A stretch of DNA of 64,000 bases from Streptomyces griseus (GTDB taxonomy: Bacteria; Actinomycetota; Actinomycetes; Streptomycetales; Streptomycetaceae). Made by a program: the position numbers and the translations under genes. Location of the stretch: contig NZ_MDKB01000001.1 of assembly GCF_001715295.1 (NCBI RefSeq), forward strand, positions 806,397 to 870,396, written 5' to 3'. Shown piece after piece: positions 50,089-58,503 of the stretch. A model generated the notes under the pieces. The model saw only the letters and a list, made by a program, of their open reading frames with translations. It was not told where the DNA came from and searched no databases. Position 1 is the first letter of the stretch, and each line of letters opens with the position of its first letter.

Positions 50089-50172
50089 TGTGCAGGGTCC
50101 CCCTCGTGTTCGGCGTATGACTGAATCCTCCCCAGGGCCGGTAGAGTTGACCAGTACGGACTAATTGGTGAG

Positions 50173-50194
50173 GTACTCACCCACGGGTAAGTAC
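50173..50194. promoter_or_regulatory. 22-bp operator candidate for HxlR
   Basis: GTACTCACCC (50173-50182) and GGGTAAGTAC (50185-50194) match as inverted repeats at 9 of 10 positions around AC. A TTGACC at 50147-50152 could be a -35. The site lies 16 nt before the HxlR start codon in the divergent region. Confidence 0.6.
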
Positions 50195-50210
50195 GTCGTG
50201 GAGGGGACGG

Positions 50211-50591
50211 ATGGCAGCATCAGCGCGGCGCGGTCCCTATGTCTGCGGAATCGACGCGGCGATGGACGTGGTCGCCGGCAAGTGGAAGCCTCTGATCCTC
50301 TGGGAGTTGCACCACTACGGGACCCGCCGGTTCGCCCAGCTCCGACGCGGTCTGCCGGGCGTCAGCGAGAAGATGCTGATCCAGCATCTGCGGGAGATGG
50401 AGGAGGACGGGCTCGTGCACCGGGAGGTGTACCCCGAGGTGCCTCCGAAGGTTGAGTACTCCCTGACGGAGCACGGCGTATCACTCAACACCGCCCTGGC
50501 GCCTTTGGGGGCGTGGGGCACCGCACGGGCGGGACGGATCGGGGCCGAGAGGGTCACCGTGGACGAGGTCGCGGCGGTGCGGCGACCGTAG
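50211..50591 (+). CDS. HxlR family transcriptional regulator
   Basis: The 126-residue protein is a winged-helix HxlR regulator: C12 in VCGIDAAMDVVAGKWKPLILWELHHYG, then LPGVSEKMLIQHLREMEEDGLVHREVYPEVPPKVEYSLTEHG. HxlR members often sense electrophiles or quinones through the N-terminal cysteine, which is present. It is divergent from the imine reductase and is the likely repressor of that gene; a 22-bp palindrome lies between them. The ATG at 50211 has a GGAGGGG-type site. Confidence 0.92.
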   Translation: MAASARRGPYVCGIDAAMDVVAGKWKPLILWELHHYGTRRFAQLRRGLPGVSEKMLIQHLREMEEDGLVHREVYPEVPPKVEYSLTEHGVSLNTALAPLGAWGTARAGRIGAERVTVDEVAAVRRP

Positions 50592-50736
50592 CGGGCCGCT
50601 CGTGGACCGGGTGCCGTGCACGACCCGACGCGCACCCGCACGCGCGTCACGCGGGACGATCCAGCACCGTGCCTGCCGCGGAGGTGACGTCCCGGACGGT
50701 CCCCGTGCGCCTCCTGGGCCGACGGAAGGGCTCAGT

Positions 50737-51021
50737 TCAGAGACCGAGGTGGGCGGCCCACAACGCCCCGGCGCGGTCGGCGGCATCGGCGATCAGTGCC
50801 GCCAGTTCGGGTCGGTCGGGCACGGGGAACGAGACGTAGGCGCCCCGGCCACCGGCGACCGGCCGGCCGTAGGCCTTCACTGCGAGGTGGCCGTCCGGGA
50901 GGAGCCGGACGTTGAGCGTGCTCAGCTCGAACGCCTCACCGCGTCGCGTGTCCGTCCAGCGGAGCGGCTGCGGGATCGTGACGTTGATCGCCAGCGCGCT
51001 CACTTCCAGGTCGCTGCTCAT
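50737..51021 (-). CDS. Small hypothetical protein
   Basis: This 94-residue protein is not assigned to a family. It is beta-rich with a helix near the C-terminus (PELAALIADAADRAGALWAAHLGL), and a proline-rich strand VTIPQPLRWTDTRRGEAFELST. No signal peptide. It lies 145 bp after the HxlR gene, convergent, with no clear terminator. It may be an old resident beside the decayed mobile-element patch that follows. Confidence 0.6.
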   Translation of the reverse strand: MSSDLEVSALAINVTIPQPLRWTDTRRGEAFELSTLNVRLLPDGHLAVKAYGRPVAGGRGAYVSFPVPDRPELAALIADAADRAGALWAAHLGL

Positions 51022-51154
51022 GGACGCATGCTCTCACGCGGGTCGCCACCGGTGGCCCGCCGTCGCGAGAACGCGCACGAAGAGGCTGCGGTGTCCGGAC
51101 GGCTTTGCCGACGTGGCACGGGTGGTCACGGTCTGCCAACTGGGGCACAGCGAG

Positions 51155-51247
51155 CGGCCCCGGCCGCAGGACCTCGCCGGCGGCCGGTCGCCCTTCGTCC
51201 GCGGTGAGGGACGGAGCGACGGCCGCATCGGCCTCGGCCTCTCGTGA
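51155..51247 (+). pseudogene. Possible histidine kinase ATPase-domain fragment
   Basis: In one frame the last 30 residues before a stop read RPRPQDLAGGRSPFVRGEGR and then a GRIGLGLS segment, resembling the F and G2 boxes of a sensor kinase ATP-binding domain. The domain is otherwise missing, and no complete gene is present. The match is short, so this is tentative. Confidence 0.28.
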
Positions 51248-51273
51248 CGGCCCGCTGCGCCGACTGCGGCATG

Positions 51274-51378
51274 AGCCGTCCCACCACCTTGCGGTCGAGC
51301 CGCGAACGACGGCAGTAACGGAGCAGCCAACCCCCAGCGTTCATCGGGGACCAGATGCTTCGACAGGTCAGGACCCAC
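51274..51378 (-). pseudogene. IS5-type transposase N-terminal fragment
   Basis: In one minus-strand frame a 35-residue stretch reads DLSKHLVPDERWGLAAPLLP followed by SFAARPQGGGTA, the typical N-terminus of IS5-family transposases in Streptomyces. The frame then loses similarity, and no catalytic DDE region follows. This is a truncated insertion-sequence remnant. No terminal inverted repeats were found. Confidence 0.6.
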
Positions 51379-51421
51379 GGTCCGCCACCATGGCGAACAG
51401 CAGATCGCTCGGCGCAGCCTT

Positions 51422-52006
51422 TTATGCTTCGACTGATGCGGCTGACCTGGCAGCCCGCTCGATCCTCGCGTGATAGGCGGCGCGGGCTGCCTCATCGATC
51501 TGCATCTCATGTTCAGGGCGCAACCCGGTACGGCCGTCGACGCCTTCGCGCAGGATATCGGCGTGCCCGGCATGCCGGTTGGTCTCACCGAGTACGTGGA
51601 CCATGACGGCGAACAGGTTCGTGTGGGAATAGGGCTCCGTCCACCACGGCACGTGGCCGGGGGCATCGAGGGGAAGCTCGTTGATCGTCGCGTCCGAGTG
51701 CTCCCACGCGCGCCGGTAGGAGCCGACGATCTGATCGCGCGTCTCGTCCTCGGTCGCCCACAGGTCGCTGCCGTCATGGTCCTGCCACCGGGGCAACGGT
51801 TCCGGAGAGGGACGGTCGAAGACCTCGCCGAAGTACCGTGCCTCGACGCCGGCCACGTGTTTGACCAGGCCGAGGAGGTTGGTCCCCGACGCCGTCAAAG
51901 GTCGGCGGACGTCGTACTCGGAGAGTCCCTCGAGTTTCCAGAGCAGTGCCTTGCGGTCCCGCCGCAGTCTCTCGTGCAGGTTTTCCTTGGCGAATTGCTC
52001 GATCAT
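51422..52006 (-). CDS. DinB/DUF664 family protein
   Basis: The 194-residue protein fits the DinB-like four-helix bundle: LLWKLEGLSEYDVRRPLTASGTNLLGLVKHVAGVEARYFGEVF, with the conserved H in LVKHVAGVE and later VHVLGETNRHAGHADILRE, whose histidines form a metal site. In actinobacteria such proteins are mycothiol-dependent enzymes or thiol transferases; the exact reaction is unknown. ATG 52006 is chosen over a start at 52024 since the helix begins there. Flanked by IS5 and recombinase debris but itself intact. Confidence 0.85.
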   Translation of the reverse strand: MIEQFAKENLHERLRRDRKALLWKLEGLSEYDVRRPLTASGTNLLGLVKHVAGVEARYFGEVFDRPSPEPLPRWQDHDGSDLWATEDETRDQIVGSYRRAWEHSDATINELPLDAPGHVPWWTEPYSHTNLFAVMVHVLGETNRHAGHADILREGVDGRTGLRPEHEMQIDEAARAAYHARIERAARSAASVEA

Positions 52007-52189
52007 GCGGCATGAGCCTGCCATGGGCTGCTCGTGGTCTCAAGATTCCTTACGACGGCACCCACTACAACCTGGGACGGTCCCCGTGGCGGACGTTCGT
52101 CGTGGAGACCGCCGGCGCCGGCGTCCCTACCAGTCTTCAGCCGGGCGACACCTAACTTGATCTTTATCCGTGGCAAGGGGGAAGCGGCG

Positions 52190-53171
52190 CCCACCGTCGT
52201 GCAACTGCCGGCCGGGAAGGTGTTGACCGTCCGCGCGACTGCGGACGCCTTCCTCGACTCGCTGCGCAATCCGAACACGGTCCGCAGCTGTGGGGCCGGG
52301 GTCGGCCAGACCGCCGAGCGGATCGGGGAGGGCTGCCCCCTGGGGTCGGTCGCGGACGACGAGATCGGCGAGGCCCTGGAACTGCTGTGGGGCACCGCGG
52401 CGGTCAACACCTGGAACGCCCGGCGGCGGTGCTGTCCTGGCTGGGCTGGTGCAAGGAGTACGGCTACGACGGCCCGGCGGTCCCGGCCTGGACGAAGCGG
52501 CACGCGGTGCCCGACTCCGAAACCCCGGCCCGCTCGAAGATGACTGTGGACCGGCTCATCGTCCCCGCCGCGAGGTCCACCTGCGGGAGAAGACACTGTG
52601 GCGAATGCTCTACGAGACCGCCGCCCGCACGGAGGAGATCCTCGGCGTGAACATCGAGGATCTGGACTTTCGCCGCGCGCCGTTGCCCCGTCAAGGCCAC
52701 GGGTGCTCGCAGCAAGGCCCGCCGCCGCGGACAGGCGCGCGAGGACTTCGTGCTGGAGACCGTCTACTGGGACGCCGGCACCGCCCGGCTCCTGCCCCGC
52801 CTGCTGCGCGGCCGTACCCGCGGCCCGGTGTTCGTCACCCACCGCCGCCCCGGCCCGGGGAAGGTCGTCGCCCGCGTGACGCGTGCCCGGACACCGGCCT
52901 GGCCCGCCTCTCCTACGGCCGAGCCCGCGCCCTGCTCGATGAGCACACCGCCGTGCGCGGGCCGGGAACCGGCTGGGACCTGCGCGAGTACCGCCGTTCC
53001 GCCCTCCACCACCTCGGCGAGCAAGGCGCCTCCCTGCTGATGCTGATGGCGAAGTCCCGGCACAAGAAGCCGGAGAACGTCCGCCGCTACTTCAAGCCGT
53101 CCCCCGAGGCGATCTCTGAGCTGACCAGCCTGCTCGCCCCCGGCGACAGCAGACGCTGGAAGCACACGTGA
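52190..53171 (+). pseudogene. Tyrosine recombinase broken by frameshifts
   Basis: A tyrosine-type site-specific recombinase can be followed over about 325 residues, but only by changing frame four times, near 52425, 52565, 52697 and 52880. In order the pieces are: [16 protein letters not shown] N-terminal core region; [40 protein letters not shown] with the catalytic arginine; [20 protein letters not shown]; and [20 protein letters not shown] with [16 protein letters not shown], which contains the final His and catalytic Tyr. The usual H-x-x-R is altered to R-x-x-R. It is a decayed integrase of a lost mobile element. Confidence 0.8.
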
Positions 53172-53195
53172 TTCGTCGCTGGGGGATACCCGCTG

Positions 53196-54188
53196 TCAGT
53201 TCGCCTCTGGCCCGAACCGGCGCTTGTACGCCGACGGTGTGATGCCGGTCGCGCGGCGCATCAGTGTGCGCAGATTGGCAGCGGTGCCGAGCCCGCTGCG
53301 TCGCGCGACCACCTCGAACCGGGACTCACCTCGCTCGATCAACCGGCACGCCAGAGCAAGCCGTTCCCCGGTCAGCCACGCCAGCGGCGTCGTGCCCAGT
53401 TGCGCCTGGAAGCGGCGATGCAGAGTCGCCGGACTGACCGCCGCACGCGCCGCAAGGCCAGACACGGTGAGCGGTGAGTCCAACCGTTCCTGAGCCCAGA
53501 CCAGGACAGGCGCCAGGGACTCGTCCGGCAGGTCGGGCATGGGACGTTCCACGAACTGCCGCTGCCCACCGTCCCGGTGCGCCGCGAAGACCAGCCGCCG
53601 GCTCACAGAGTTGGCGACCTCCGCGCCGTAGTCGCGTCGGACCACATGCAGCCCGAGATCGAGCGCGGCTGCACTTCCTGCCGCGGTGAGGATGTCACCG
53701 TCATCCACGAACAGCACGTCTGTTTCGAGCTGGACAGCGGGGAAGCGGGCCCGGAAGGAATCCGCCCACTGCCAGTGGGCGGTGGCTCGGCGCCCGTCGA
53801 GGACTCCGGCCTCGGCCAGTGTGAAGGCGCCGCTGCAGAAGCCGACCAGGCGCGCACCGCGGGAGTGTGCCCGGCGGACGGCATCGAGTACGGCGGGACG
53901 GCGGGGGACTTCGGTGTCCGGGCGGTTGGGGACGATCAAGGTGTCCGCCGCGTCGGCCGCCTCCAGGTCGGCGACTCCCGTGAGCGTGAAGAATCCGTCT
54001 CGCATCAGGGTTCGGGGCTCGGGGGAGCAGAGCCTGAAGTCGTAGAGATCACGGCCGATCTCCGGTCTGCGCAGACCGAAGACCTCGGTCGCGCACCCGA
54101 GCTCGAAGGGGTTCGAGTTCTCGTCCACGATCACGACGACCCGGTGTACGCCCGCCGCGTCAGCTGCGTGCGAGGATTCTTTCGCCAT
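53196..54188 (-). CDS. GlxA family transcriptional regulator (DJ-1/PfpI plus AraC)
   Basis: The 330-residue protein has an N-terminal DJ-1/PfpI domain (VVVIVDENSNPFELGCATEVFG, LVGFCSGAFTLAEAG with the elbow cysteine, ATAHWQWADSF) and a C-terminal AraC domain (ERLDSPLTVSGLAARAAVSPATLHRRFQAQLGTTPLAWL). This is the GlxA type, known for sensing amine or carbohydrate-derived ligands. ATG 54188 is chosen with AGGAATT upstream. It is divergent from the cupin gene at 54241, which it probably regulates. Ligand unknown. Confidence 0.92.
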   Translation of the reverse strand: MAKESSHAADAAGVHRVVVIVDENSNPFELGCATEVFGLRRPEIGRDLYDFRLCSPEPRTLMRDGFFTLTGVADLEAADAADTLIVPNRPDTEVPRRPAVLDAVRRAHSRGARLVGFCSGAFTLAEAGVLDGRRATAHWQWADSFRARFPAVQLETDVLFVDDGDILTAAGSAAALDLGLHVVRRDYGAEVANSVSRRLVFAAHRDGGQRQFVERPMPDLPDESLAPVLVWAQERLDSPLTVSGLAARAAVSPATLHRRFQAQLGTTPLAWLTGERLALACRLIERGESRFEVVARRSGLGTAANLRTLMRRATGITPSAYKRRFGPEAN

Positions 54189-54240
54189 GTGCAATTCCTA
54201 GCACTCACGGCGGCCGTGCGAAACGGCTCAGGATGAGCCC

Positions 54241-54636
54241 ATGAGTAGCGAACCCATCCCCCTCAGCAAGGCTCTGGCCTCCTTCGATGCCCTGTGGAGC
54301 CCTCGCATCGTCACGCGCGTCAACAACTATGACGTCCGCATCGCCAAGGTCGAGGGCGAACACATCTGGCACGTCCACGACGACACCGATGAGTTCTTCC
54401 TGGTACTCGACGGCGAACTGCACATCTCCCTGCGCGAGCCCGACGGGGAACGCACGGTCCTGCTCCCGCAGGGGGCGGTCTTCACCGTCCCCCGAGGCAC
54501 AGAGCACAAGCCGTACGCTCCATCCGGCGCCGCAATCCTCATGTTCGAGCCCACCGGGACGCCCACTGTGGGTGATCGCCACGACGAGATCCCTGAGCAT
54601 GTCGACTCGACGACCGGGCACGCCCTCACCACCTGA
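54241..54636 (+). CDS. Cupin domain protein
   Basis: The 131-residue protein is a single cupin with both motifs: GEHIWHVHDDTDEFFLVLDGELHISL (metal-binding H-H-E) and LLPQGAVFTVPRGTEHKPY (second H). It is a small barrel that may bind a metal and a small ligand. ATG 54241 begins right after the divergent GlxA promoter region. The family includes enzymes and binding proteins; no specific reaction can be named. Confidence 0.87.
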   Translation: MSSEPIPLSKALASFDALWSPRIVTRVNNYDVRIAKVEGEHIWHVHDDTDEFFLVLDGELHISLREPDGERTVLLPQGAVFTVPRGTEHKPYAPSGAAILMFEPTGTPTVGDRHDEIPEHVDSTTGHALTT

Positions 54637-54647
54637 CCCTAGGCTGC

Positions 54648-55261
54648 TCAGCCTGTCACCGGATGGGTTACGGTCACCGAATGCCCGGCGAGGGCGACGC
54701 GGGACTCAATCCTCGGCGGTGTCAGCTGGAAGGAGTACCGGCCGAGCACGTTGACGTGGTGGCGCACGAACAGCGAATGCGCCAGACTTGGACCAGGCAG
54801 TACTGATCCGCGCCGTTCAGTTTCTCCTCGTGTCCCAGGGGCATGGGCAGGGGTTCGCGCATTCCCGCCAGGGGGGAGGTGAAAACCCCGCCTGCAGGGT
54901 TGAACACCCACTGCCACCGCATCCGATACGAGCCGGACGAGGGCAGGATCAGGGGGGTTTCCTTCTGCCCGCCGTCGATGGTTTCCAAGGCGAGGTCACC
55001 GCCGGGAAGCTCCACCTCCACCTCTTCCGTACCGGACCACTCCTCATCGTCCGGCGGAGGGGCGGCTGACCAGCTCTCCAACCGCACGGAGGTCCGGATC
55101 ACCTGGGGCGGCACCTGCAGATACACCATGCCAGGGGCAGAAAGGAGCCATGGTGAGCGATCCGCATGGGGTGCATACGTATCGATACTCGTGTCGACCA
55201 GACCGAAGATGCGGTAACTCGGGGAAACCGTGGTTTCGTAGAAATCCAGAAGCCTACTCAT
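54648..55261 (-). CDS. Hypothetical protein with a C-terminal frameshift
   Basis: From ATG 55261 (GAGGTGCCC upstream) the frame reads a 179-residue protein, MSRLLDFYETTVSPSYRIFG and so on, ending at 54722 with CATTSTCSAGTPSS. A -1 shift near 54770-54790 leads into a frame with strong third-position GC (for example VRHHVNVLGRYSFQLTPPR) ending at 54648, which looks like the true C-terminus. Either the gene is frameshifted or there is a sequencing error. The protein is beta-rich with no recognised family. Length with the shift is about 204 residues. It is convergent with the cupin gene. Confidence 0.55.
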
Positions 55262-55661
55262 GGGCACCTCATACGTGATTCGTCGAGTCGCGAGCAGCGT
55301 CATGCCCGACGGCTGCCGACCTGGTGGGGGTCTCCGAAGACCCACGGAGCCGTTCGTGGCCGCTCGGCCCGCATGGAGTGCAGGACCAGCCGGTGGGGGT
55401 GCCGGCTGGTCGTAGGTGCCCGCAGGTGGCACTCCAGCAGTGGTTCGTGTCCTGAGCCGAGTTTTCGGTGGAGGCGGGCAGACCAGCGGCCGGGCGGCGG
55501 CGGACGATGTCCCGGGCCGGCTCTCCTCCGGTCGTGAACCCGCGCTCGTCGGGACCCTCGCGCCGGGCAGCGGTCGCGGTCGGACGTCCAGGCCTTGGGC
55601 AGGCGGAACTCCTGGTCCAGCCCAGCCCGGGCCCGACGGCCCGTGCAGTGGGCGGAGCGCC
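55262..55661. other. Intergenic stretch with no recognised gene
   Basis: About 400 bp between the hypothetical gene and the end of fdhD hold no gene, RNA or clear repeat that I can recognise. Open frames here have poor ribosome sites and Arg/Pro/Ala-rich translations typical of non-coding GC-rich DNA. Confidence 0.6.
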
Positions 55662-56510
55662 TCAGCTCCCGCCCGGCGGGGCCTCCAGGGCGATGCGGTG
55701 GTCACCCGCGTACACGTTCATGGACGGACCCCGCAGGAAGCCCACGAGGGTCAGTCCGCTCTCGGCCGCGAGGTCCACGGCCAGCGACGACGGTGCGGAG
55801 ACAGCGGCGAGCATCGGAATGCCGGCCATCACCGCCTTCTGCGCCAGTTCGAACGAGGCGCGCCCCGACACCAGCAGGATCGCCCGGGAGAGGGGCAGCC
55901 GGTCGTCCGTCAGGGCCCGGCCGACCAGCTTGTCCACCGCGTTGTGGCGGCCGACGTCCTCCCGGATGTCGAGCAGCTCGCCCTCCGCCGAGAAGAGCGC
56001 CGCCGCGTGCAGGCCCCCGGTGCGGTCGAACACGCGCTGTGACGCGCGCAGCCGGTCGGGCAAGGTGGCCAGCAGTGCGGGTGTCACCCGGACCGGGGGA
56101 GTGTCACCGACCGGATGACGGGTCGTGGTGCGGACGGCGTCCAGGCTGGCCTTGCCGCACAGCCCGCAGGAGGACGTGGTGTAGACGTTGCGTTCGAGTG
56201 TGATGTCGGGGACCACGACGCCCGGCGCGAGTTTCACGTCCACGACGTTGTAGGTGTTGACCCCGTCAGCCGTCGCCCCGGCGCAGTACACGATCGACTG
56301 CACCTCGGAGCCCGCGCCGATCACACCCTCGCTCACCAGGAAGCCCGCCGCCAGCGCGAAGTCGTCGCCCGGGGTGCGCATCGTGATGGCGAGCGGCCTG
56401 CCGTTCAGCCGGATCTCCAGGGGCTCCTCGGCGACGAGGGTGTCGGGCCGGGTGGTGACGGCCCCGTCCCGGATGCGGATGGTGCGGCGACGCTCGGTGA
56501 CCCGTCCCAT
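55662..56510 (-). CDS. fdhD: Formate dehydrogenase accessory sulfurtransferase FdhD
   Basis: The 282-residue protein is FdhD, with the sulfur-carrying cysteines C115 and C118 (SSCGLCGK). [35 protein letters not shown] and [18 protein letters not shown] are further family blocks. It moves sulfur from IscS-type donors to the molybdenum cofactor of formate dehydrogenase. ATG 56510 is chosen over a TTG at 56519. No formate dehydrogenase gene is nearby, so its client lies elsewhere. Confidence 0.92.
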   Translation of the reverse strand: MGRVTERRRTIRIRDGAVTTRPDTLVAEEPLEIRLNGRPLAITMRTPGDDFALAAGFLVSEGVIGAGSEVQSIVYCAGATADGVNTYNVVDVKLAPGVVVPDITLERNVYTTSSCGLCGKASLDAVRTTTRHPVGDTPPVRVTPALLATLPDRLRASQRVFDRTGGLHAAALFSAEGELLDIREDVGRHNAVDKLVGRALTDDRLPLSRAILLVSGRASFELAQKAVMAGIPMLAAVSAPSSLAVDLAAESGLTLVGFLRGPSMNVYAGDHRIALEAPPGGS

Positions 56511-56938
56511 AGCCGTCAATCCCGATTCTGTACGTGGTGGAAGCCGGAATGGCCCTTGCTACAGAGATTGCCATGGCTCACCGGTGGTCATGGGGCGAGG
56601 TGGCCTCGACGTTCCCGTTGTCCTGCACGTGGAGGGTGACATCGCCCCGACGCGTAGGAGGCGCAGGCCGTGTGACGTCGTCGTCCGTCCGGTGAGAGGG
56701 CCGAGCGAGCGTGTCGGATCGACCATATTGTCTGCCGTGTGCCCGGAGCCGGGGCGAGGGCGGTGACGGTGAGTGTCCGGCCGGGGCGTTCCGGGATGTC
56801 TCGGCGGAAGTTCCCGGAGGGCTGTCCCGGACGCTCCAAGCCTGGGGCCGGATTCCTGTCGGGTTACGTGCCTCTGTACCGAGCGGTAGCAACCAAGACT
56901 GGTGAACTCCTGCCATACGTAGCGAGGGGAACCCGTAC
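56511..56938. other. Intergenic stretch upstream of the FabH-like gene
   Basis: No gene is recognised in these 428 bp. The right end carries the palindrome at 56877-56888 and the GAGGGG ribosome site of the FabH-like gene. Short open frames in the middle have no convincing starts. Confidence 0.6.
56877..56888. promoter_or_regulatory. TetR-type operator candidate upstream of the FabH-like gene
   Basis: TACCG and CGGTA are perfect inverted arms around AG, similar to the TACCG-N2-CGGTA sites of many TetR repressors. It ends 50 nt before the ATG at 56939. Confidence 0.4.
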
Positions 56939-57889
56939 ATGACCGGCTCACGTGTCGTGGCGCTCGGCCACTACCAGCCCGCCAAGGTCCTCACCAACCA
57001 CGACGTTGCGGCCATGGTCGACACCAGTGACGAGTGGATCACCAGTCGTGTCGGCATCAGGACCCGGCATCTGGGAGGCCCCGACGAGCCGGTCGACGAA
57101 CTGGCGGCCCACGCGGCGGCCAAGGCCCTCGCCACGGCCGGACTGCTACCCGCCGACATCGATCTGGTCCTCGTCGCCACGTCCACCGCGATCGACCGCT
57201 CGCCGAGCATGTCGGCCCGCGTCGCCGCACGCCTGGGCATGGGCTCACCTGCCGTGATGGACATCAACGTCGTCTGCTCCGGGTTCACCCACGCGCTGGC
57301 CACCGCGGACCACGCGATCCGGGCGGGTGCGGCGAGCCGTGCCCTGGTCATCGGGGCCGACAAGATGGGCGACATCGTCGACTGGACCGACCGCTCCACC
57401 TGCGTCCTCATGGGGGACGGAGCCGGCGCGGCCGTGGTCACCACCGACCCGGACGCGGGGGACCGGCCCGGGATCGGCCCCGTCCTGTGGGGCTCGGTGC
57501 CCGAGATGGGCAACGCCGTACGGATCGAGGGCACGCCCCCGCTGTTCGCGCAGGAGGGGCAGTCCGTCTACCGCTGGGCCACCACGCAGCTGCCGTCGAT
57601 CGCCCGCGCGGTCTGCGAGCGTGCCGGTCTCACGCCCGAGGATCTCGCGGCCGTCGTCCTGCACCAGGCCAATCTGCGGATCATCGAACCCGTCGCCAGG
57701 AAGATCGGAGCGGTCAACGCGGTCATCGCCAAGGACGTGGTGGACTCCGGCAACACCTCGGCCGCGTCGATCCCCATGGCGCTGTCCAAGCTGGTCGAGC
57801 GGGGCGAGGTGGAGAGCGGTGCTCCGGCCCTGCTCTTCGGCTTCGGGGGGAACCTCTCCTACGCCGGACAGGTCATCCGCTGTCCCTGA
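56939..57889 (+). CDS. Beta-ketoacyl-ACP synthase III-like (FabH family)
   Basis: The 316-residue protein has the FabH triad C113 (VVCSGF), H242 (LHQANLRI) and N272 (SGNTSAAS) at almost the spacing of E. coli FabH. It condenses an acyl-CoA with malonyl-ACP, or acts in a related ketosynthase or acyltransfer reaction. The ATG at 56939 follows GAGGGG. No other fatty-acid or polyketide genes adjoin it, so it is probably a stand-alone accessory ketosynthase. A decayed GntR regulator follows. Confidence 0.9.
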   Translation: MTGSRVVALGHYQPAKVLTNHDVAAMVDTSDEWITSRVGIRTRHLGGPDEPVDELAAHAAAKALATAGLLPADIDLVLVATSTAIDRSPSMSARVAARLGMGSPAVMDINVVCSGFTHALATADHAIRAGAASRALVIGADKMGDIVDWTDRSTCVLMGDGAGAAVVTTDPDAGDRPGIGPVLWGSVPEMGNAVRIEGTPPLFAQEGQSVYRWATTQLPSIARAVCERAGLTPEDLAAVVLHQANLRIIEPVARKIGAVNAVIAKDVVDSGNTSAASIPMALSKLVERGEVESGAPALLFGFGGNLSYAGQVIRCP

Positions 57890-57901
57890 GGGCGGTTCGG
57901 G

Positions 57902-58300
57902 CAGCCGCTCTCGCTGCGTACCCTCCTGGAGGCCGAGGCCGCCCGGTTCGCGGCGGCCGTCTCCGGCAGGGCGGGCGTCGAGGCACTGGAGGAGCGCCGC
58001 TCGAAGGGTGAGCGGGCGGCGGCCGTCGACGACGGACCTCGCGGTCGCCCGGGAGCCGCCTTCCACGCCGAGGTGAGGGGACCGACCGGCAACGTCGTCC
58101 CTCGGAGCCTGCCGCCCGGGAGGCCACCGGGTACGCCGGTACTGCACACGGGTCGCCCGCCGGCGCGGAACCGGGCCGTGGAGCGGGCACCGCGCGCCGG
58201 CCGAGGCGATCTCCTCCCACGACGAACAGCGCGCGACCGAGGTCGTGCGCTGCCCGCACGGAGCGCACCCGCACGACGTACCACCTGCGTGCGAAGCGCC
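57902..58300 (+). pseudogene. Decayed GntR (FCD domain) regulator
   Basis: After the FabH-like stop the reading frame at 57902 gives LRTLLEAEAARFAAAVSGRA, GVEALEERRSKGERAAAVDD and GAAFHAEVRGPTGNVV, matching the effector (FCD) domain of FadR-type GntR regulators. Later in two other frames EHRAPAEAISSHDEQRATEV and TERTRTTYHLRAKRRT match the end of that domain. The DNA-binding domain is missing and at least two frameshifts are present. There is no intact start. Confidence 0.55.
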
Positions 58301-58400
58301 GAACGTACGGAAGAGAAGGCCGGGGCCGCGAGCCCCGGCCTTTCGCGTGCCCGGGTCCCGGAGCGGCCGTCGGGTCGCACCTTTGTCCTGAGTGTGGAGA

Positions 58401-58427
58401 AAGTTGGACCTGATTCCTGCGCAACTT
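58401..58427. promoter_or_regulatory. Inverted repeat upstream of the ROK regulator
   Basis: AAGTTG (58401-58406) and CAACTT (58422-58427) are perfect inverted arms 15 nt apart, about 80 nt before the ROK start codon. The spacing and sequence fit ROK/XylR-type operators. Confidence 0.45.
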
Positions 58428-58503
58428 CTTCCCACTCGGGTAAACCGCTGCTACGTTCCCCTCGAAAGCCCGACGGACTGGCCGATGTGGCGGGGAGGGA
58501 CGC

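Noticed and set aside
51934..52155. Short open frame ending KIPYDGTHYNLGRSPWR and VVETAGAGVPTSLQPGDT
   Set aside because: The translation looks protein-like at its end, but it overlaps the DinB start region, has no start site of its own and cannot be assigned to a family.
56939..58300. A polyketide or fatty-acid biosynthetic cluster around the FabH-like gene
   Set aside because: No acyl carrier protein, acyltransferase, reductase or tailoring gene is adjacent.
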